NCBI GenBank assembly: GCA_965267475.1
Contig: OZ254079.1
Location: 1,054,001-1,118,000 of the forward strand
Length of the DNA stretch: 64,000 nucleotides
Direction: 5' to 3'
Source: JBCBKU01 sp965267475
GTDB lineage: Bacteria > Pseudomonadota > Alphaproteobacteria > Rhodobacterales > Rhodobacteraceae
Both the position numbers and the translations under genes were made by a program. Positions 60,674-64,000 of this stretch are shown here, in pieces (the first letter of the stretch is position 1; each line of letters starts with the position of its first letter). Under the pieces are notes generated by a model that ran no database searches, had not been told where the DNA came from, and was given only the letters and a program-made list of their open reading frames with translations.

Positions 60674-62125
60674 ATGATCGACTTTCGTCCTGTCGGCTAT
60701 GTCATTGGCCTTCTTTTGGCCGTGCTTGGTGTGGCGATGGCCGTGCCCATGGTGATCGACTTCACCGATGGGACGGACCATTGGCTGATTTTTCTTGAAA
60801 GCGGCGTGATCACCTGCCTGGTGGGCGGTTTCATGGCATTGGCTTGTGCCAATGGGCGTGGCGAGCGCCTGGACATTCAACAGACCTTTCTGCTGACGAC
60901 CGGGGTATGGCTTGCCCTGCCGGTCTTCGGCGCCCTGCCGTTTTATCTTGGCGCAACCGAGGCACGGGTGGTGGACGCTTTTTTCGAGGCCATGTCGGGG
61001 CTCACCACCACGGGATCGACTGTTTTCACCGAAATTCAGGATCTTCCGCGCGGCATTCTTCTTTGGCGAAGCCTGCTGCAATGGTTCGGTGGCATCGGGA
61101 TCATCGTCGTCGCCATGGTGTTTCTGCCTGCCCTGCGGATCGGCGGTATGCAGATCTTCCGGTCCGAAGGATTCGACACATTCGGAAAGATCCTTCCGCG
61201 CGCGACCGAAATCTCGTCACGGATCTCGGTCATCTATTTCACGCTCACGGCTGCCTGCGGCATCGGATACGCGGCAACCGGGATGTCGCCTTTCGATGCG
61301 ATCAACCACGCCATGACAACAGTGGCGACGGGCGGGTTCGGAACCCATGACGACAGTTTCGACGTTCAACCCGCGGCGGCTGAATATGTGGGCGCTGCCT
61401 TCATGATCCTCGCTGCGCTGCCTTTCGTGCGATACGTCCAGTTGCTGTCGGGCACAGCGGAACCTTTGTTCGAAGATCGTCAGATCCGCGGCTTCCTGGT
61501 TGCCGCCGCAGTGCTTGTTTTTGTCATGACGCTTTGGCTTCTGACGACCGGAACGGTCGGGGGCGAAGAAGGGTTTCGGAAGGCGTTGTTCAACGTCGTC
61601 TCGATCTTGACGGGCACCGGCTATGCCAGCACCGATTATATGTTGTGGGGTTCGTTCCCGGTTGTCCTGTTCTTCTTCATCGGCCTGATCGGCGGTTGCG
61701 CAGGGTCCACGTCCTGCTCGATCAAGATTTTCCGGTATCAGCTCTTTTTCTCATCGGTCAGAGCGCAGATCAAACGGATCCACATGCCTCACGGGGTCTT
61801 TCAGCCACGATACGGTGGGCGGCCCGTAAGCGAGGATGTGTTGTCCTCGGTCATGGCCTTCTTCGTCCTGTTCATCGTGTCACTGGGTGTCCTGGCAGTG
61901 CTTCTCGGGACGACAGGACTGGATTTCGTAACCTCGATATCGGGTGCGGCGGCGGCTTTGGCCAATATCGGCCCGGGTCTGGGGTCTGAGATCGGGCCAA
62001 AAGGCAACTTCTCGGGTCTACCCGATACCGCAAAGTGGCTGTTGTCAGCCGCCATGCTGATCGGACGGCTAGAGCTGATGGCCGTCTACGCCCTTCTGAC
62101 GGTGACGTTCTGGCGGGTCACCTGA
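60674..62125 (+). CDS. trkH: TrkH-family potassium uptake protein
   Basis: A 483-residue TrkH-type potassium transporter subunit with ten or more hydrophobic segments. The pore-loop Gly residues are visible in MSGLTTTGSTVFTEIQDLPR near residue 106, TTVATGGFGTHDDSF near residue 215, LTGTGYASTDYM near residue 315 and ANIGPGLGSEIGPKGNF near residue 433. It would pair with TrkA, which is not in the window. The stop lies six bases from the convergent pseudoprotease stop. Confidence 0.92.
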   Translation: MIDFRPVGYVIGLLLAVLGVAMAVPMVIDFTDGTDHWLIFLESGVITCLVGGFMALACANGRGERLDIQQTFLLTTGVWLALPVFGALPFYLGATEARVVDAFFEAMSGLTTTGSTVFTEIQDLPRGILLWRSLLQWFGGIGIIVVAMVFLPALRIGGMQIFRSEGFDTFGKILPRATEISSRISVIYFTLTAACGIGYAATGMSPFDAINHAMTTVATGGFGTHDDSFDVQPAAAEYVGAAFMILAALPFVRYVQLLSGTAEPLFEDRQIRGFLVAAAVLVFVMTLWLLTTGTVGGEEGFRKALFNVVSILTGTGYASTDYMLWGSFPVVLFFFIGLIGGCAGSTSCSIKIFRYQLFFSSVRAQIKRIHMPHGVFQPRYGGRPVSEDVLSSVMAFFVLFIVSLGVLAVLLGTTGLDFVTSISGAAAALANIGPGLGSEIGPKGNFSGLPDTAKWLLSAAMLIGRLELMAVYALLTVTFWRVT

Positions 62126-62131
62126 CACGCG

Positions 62132-63913
62132 TCAGTTCCAACAGCTTACAAGAACCGTCATATCACCCGCGAGCGTGTTCAGGTCCTCTGGATCCATCTC
62201 ACCAAAGATATCTGGCGTGACCGTTTCGATGCCATTTTCTGTCAAAAAGCCGTTGATCGCGCCTGCATCGGTGGCGAAGTTGACGTCTGCAGGAAGAGTT
62301 TTGCCTTCCTCCGCAATGCGCGGCAGCAGCATGCCAACCACAAGACCGCCCGCATCGAATACAGGGCCACCCGCATCGCCCGGTTCGGACAACAGCGCCA
62401 ACCGCGCCATCGTGGCTTCCCCGCGAAGCCCTTTGAGATCCGCAAGTGTCCCGTAGGTCAGGGTTGGCGCGCCCAGGATCCCCTCAAACGAATACCCGGC
62501 CACCGCAATATCCGACTTCAGCCGCGGCTCGGCGTCTTGGAATTGCGCGATACGGATCGGGGCAAGGGGTTCGTTTGGGCGGATCAAAGCCAGACCATTG
62601 CCGGCATCCTGGGCCACGACGGTGGCGGCGAAATCCTCGCCGATGGTGATCCGGTCGCATTGCCCAACCACTTCTGTTGTCGTCAAGACCGCACCTTCGT
62701 TGTCGACGAAAAATCCACTTCGCGATTTGTCCGGCGTCCGGATTTGCAAGCCCGATAAAAGATCGAGCCGTTGTTCCGACACATCCGCCCCAGCGCTGTC
62801 AGGAAGAACGACGCCGGGCACGGGCGCATAGGTTTCCCGCATACGGGTCAACACCAGATCCCGGCGTTTCTCGTCGCCGCGCGGCCAGACAAGTGTGAAG
62901 CCCTTCACAGTGTCATCGACAAGTTCGGCAAAGGTATAGGACGTGATGGTCCGGTTCTCGCCCTCGATCGTGAAGGACCGGCGGCGAAGGCGTCGGTCGC
63001 CGTCCGGCGGCACGACCTCCAGCGTTTGCATAACCTCGAAAAGACCAGCCAGCGTGTCATCATCCCCAGACTGGCTGATCAAGAGAACAAGGGCTTCTGA
63101 GCCGTCCTTGCCATCGTACTGTGCGAAAGGCGCGTTGTATCGGCCAAATTCGACCATGGCGGTGGGTAGATCGATATCGATCCCTGCCTCGCGGTCGACC
63201 ACCTGCCGAAGCCCCACAGACCGGACGACCTCGCGGTACCCATCAAGCAGTGTCGCGCGCTGTCGCGTGGACAAGACGCCGGTGGGTTCAAACCCCTTTG
63301 CTTCCTGCCAGCCCCGCATCGAGCGGCGCGTGCCAGGGCCGAACAGCCCGTCAATCGTGGAATTGTAAAACCCTTCCCAGGCGAGCGCGATTTGCAACTC
63401 GCGCCGCTCGTCGCGGCTGAGGGCGCGTTCGCTGGCGCGCGAGGCAGCCAATGTTTCTTCGGCCGGCAGCGGGATCGCCACCGGCTCTGGTTCGACTGCA
63501 GGCTCGGGCGCGGCAGCTACCAGTTCCGTGGCCTGATCCTCTTGGCCCAGCGGCGCAGTTGTAATCGTCGTTGTGGGCGCGCCTTGCACGCCAATTGGCC
63601 AGATTTGGCGCCCGAAACTTGAGCCATCGACGATGTAGGCATCGCCCGGGACAAGCCCGCTTGCGCGAAGACGCCCCAATTCCGCCTCTGCCGTTTCAGG
63701 TGCGAACGGGCCCAGCGCAATCACGTACCAACGGGCCGAAATCTGGAACCCCGCCACATTCTCAAGCCGTCCGGCATAGCTGCGCACCCGCGTTTCGGCG
63801 GCTGTCAGGCCCGGTTGCGCTTCAACTTGGATCCAGACGGGGGCTTGCGCGCCCACCGGCCCGGTCGCCAAACCCAGGCAAAACAAGAAAAGATACGTAA
63901 TCAGACGCGTCAT
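62132..63913 (-). CDS. Secreted trypsin-fold protein lacking the catalytic triad, with SPOR-like and peptidoglycan-binding domains
   Basis: A 593-residue secreted protein. A signal peptide (TYLFLFCLGLATGPVGAQA) is followed by a SPOR-like domain (about residues 28-95), an Ala/Pro-rich linker and a peptidoglycan-binding domain 1-type segment (DGLFGPGTRRSMRGWQEAKG at 188-207). The C-terminal half has the trypsin-like fold (SGFFVDNEGAVLTTTEVV and GDAGGPVFDAGGLVVGMLL). All three catalytic positions differ: Glu414 for His, Gly440 for Asp and Ala514 for Ser. The fold looks intact, so it is more likely a cell-wall-bound scaffold or inhibitor-like protein than a protease. The gene stands alone. Confidence 0.82.
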   Translation of the reverse strand: MTRLITYLFLFCLGLATGPVGAQAPVWIQVEAQPGLTAAETRVRSYAGRLENVAGFQISARWYVIALGPFAPETAEAELGRLRASGLVPGDAYIVDGSSFGRQIWPIGVQGAPTTTITTAPLGQEDQATELVAAAPEPAVEPEPVAIPLPAEETLAASRASERALSRDERRELQIALAWEGFYNSTIDGLFGPGTRRSMRGWQEAKGFEPTGVLSTRQRATLLDGYREVVRSVGLRQVVDREAGIDIDLPTAMVEFGRYNAPFAQYDGKDGSEALVLLISQSGDDDTLAGLFEVMQTLEVVPPDGDRRLRRRSFTIEGENRTITSYTFAELVDDTVKGFTLVWPRGDEKRRDLVLTRMRETYAPVPGVVLPDSAGADVSEQRLDLLSGLQIRTPDKSRSGFFVDNEGAVLTTTEVVGQCDRITIGEDFAATVVAQDAGNGLALIRPNEPLAPIRIAQFQDAEPRLKSDIAVAGYSFEGILGAPTLTYGTLADLKGLRGEATMARLALLSEPGDAGGPVFDAGGLVVGMLLPRIAEEGKTLPADVNFATDAGAINGFLTENGIETVTPDIFGEMDPEDLNTLAGDMTVLVSCWN

Positions 63914-64000
63914 ACATCCCCCAAACCCAAACGGTCCGCGCGTCGGAACCGGTTCGGCTCAACCTAGGAAATCACGGGTTAGGATGCACCCCATAAATCC

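Overview
The window looks like a chromosomal segment of an alphaproteobacterium of the order Rhodobacterales (Roseobacter group). The base composition is GC-rich by eye. The marker genes fit that group: a four-gene bzt amino-acid ABC transporter, an ATP12-type F1 assembly chaperone, hflK-hflC-DUF2065-degP, ftsY followed by yciB, metZ behind a SAM-II riboswitch, a GAAC-N7-GAAC LexA box, and many ATGA, GTGA and TGATG gene overlaps. Genes are densely packed. No gene-free stretch exceeds about 300 bases. I saw no rRNA genes, no CRISPR array, no insertion sequence and no phage genes; one tRNA gene is present.

Layout. 0-2.7 kb: end of rarA, then crcB, rluC and the ATP12 chaperone. 2.9-7.3 kb: bztABCD, with an internal terminator hairpin after the binding-protein gene. 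7.4-12.8 kb, minus strand: yidC, a MOSC protein, yihA, argB, a 4Fe-4S protein and sixA. 13-22.2 kb: an accessory block separating yidC from rpmH-rnpA-yidD. It holds an EAL protein, ttcA, a LuxR-type regulator facing two small genes, mtnA, and facing mtnA an operon of a split transketolase and a RuBisCO-like protein. 22.2-26.9 kb: yidD, rnpA, rpmH, then a TVP38 membrane protein, a flavin disulfide oxidoreductase and a histidine kinase. 26.9-36 kb: tRNA-Arg(ACG), mocA-xdhC, DUF2842, a 784-residue acidic protein, thiN, an EamA permease, a four-module DUF4189-like protein and sdaA. 36-42.2 kb: rpiA, gor, hflKC, DUF2065 and degP. 42.3-48.6 kb: a polytopic membrane protein, a DnaE2 C-terminal remnant behind a LexA box, ferredoxin, an FG-GAP protein, purD, xseA and a small secreted protein. 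48.7-56 kb: a NuoE-NuoF fusion diaphorase, ftsY, a secreted protein, an EamA permease, yciB, and an SbtA-type bicarbonate transporter with its PII-like partner. 56-64 kb: a GST, SAM-II riboswitch and metZ, a glutamine amidotransferase, folE2, a GFA-like protein, trkH, and a secreted trypsin-fold protein lacking all three catalytic residues.

How the genes work together. The best candidate for an under-described system is mtnA facing the transketolase pair and RuBisCO-like protein (16.7-21.3 kb). MtnA makes methylthioribulose-1-phosphate, RuBisCO-like proteins isomerise or enolise such compounds, and known split transketolases act on unusual ketoses. A methylthio-pentose salvage route ending in a thiamine-diphosphate cleavage is therefore plausible, but it is inference. 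Two tandem 26-bp units, each carrying an eight-codon mini-ORF, join the two transketolase genes. Other observations are a five-copy intergenic repeat family, paired hairpins after two genes, an SOS-promoter remnant of a lost mutagenesis operon, and the predicted dead protease.
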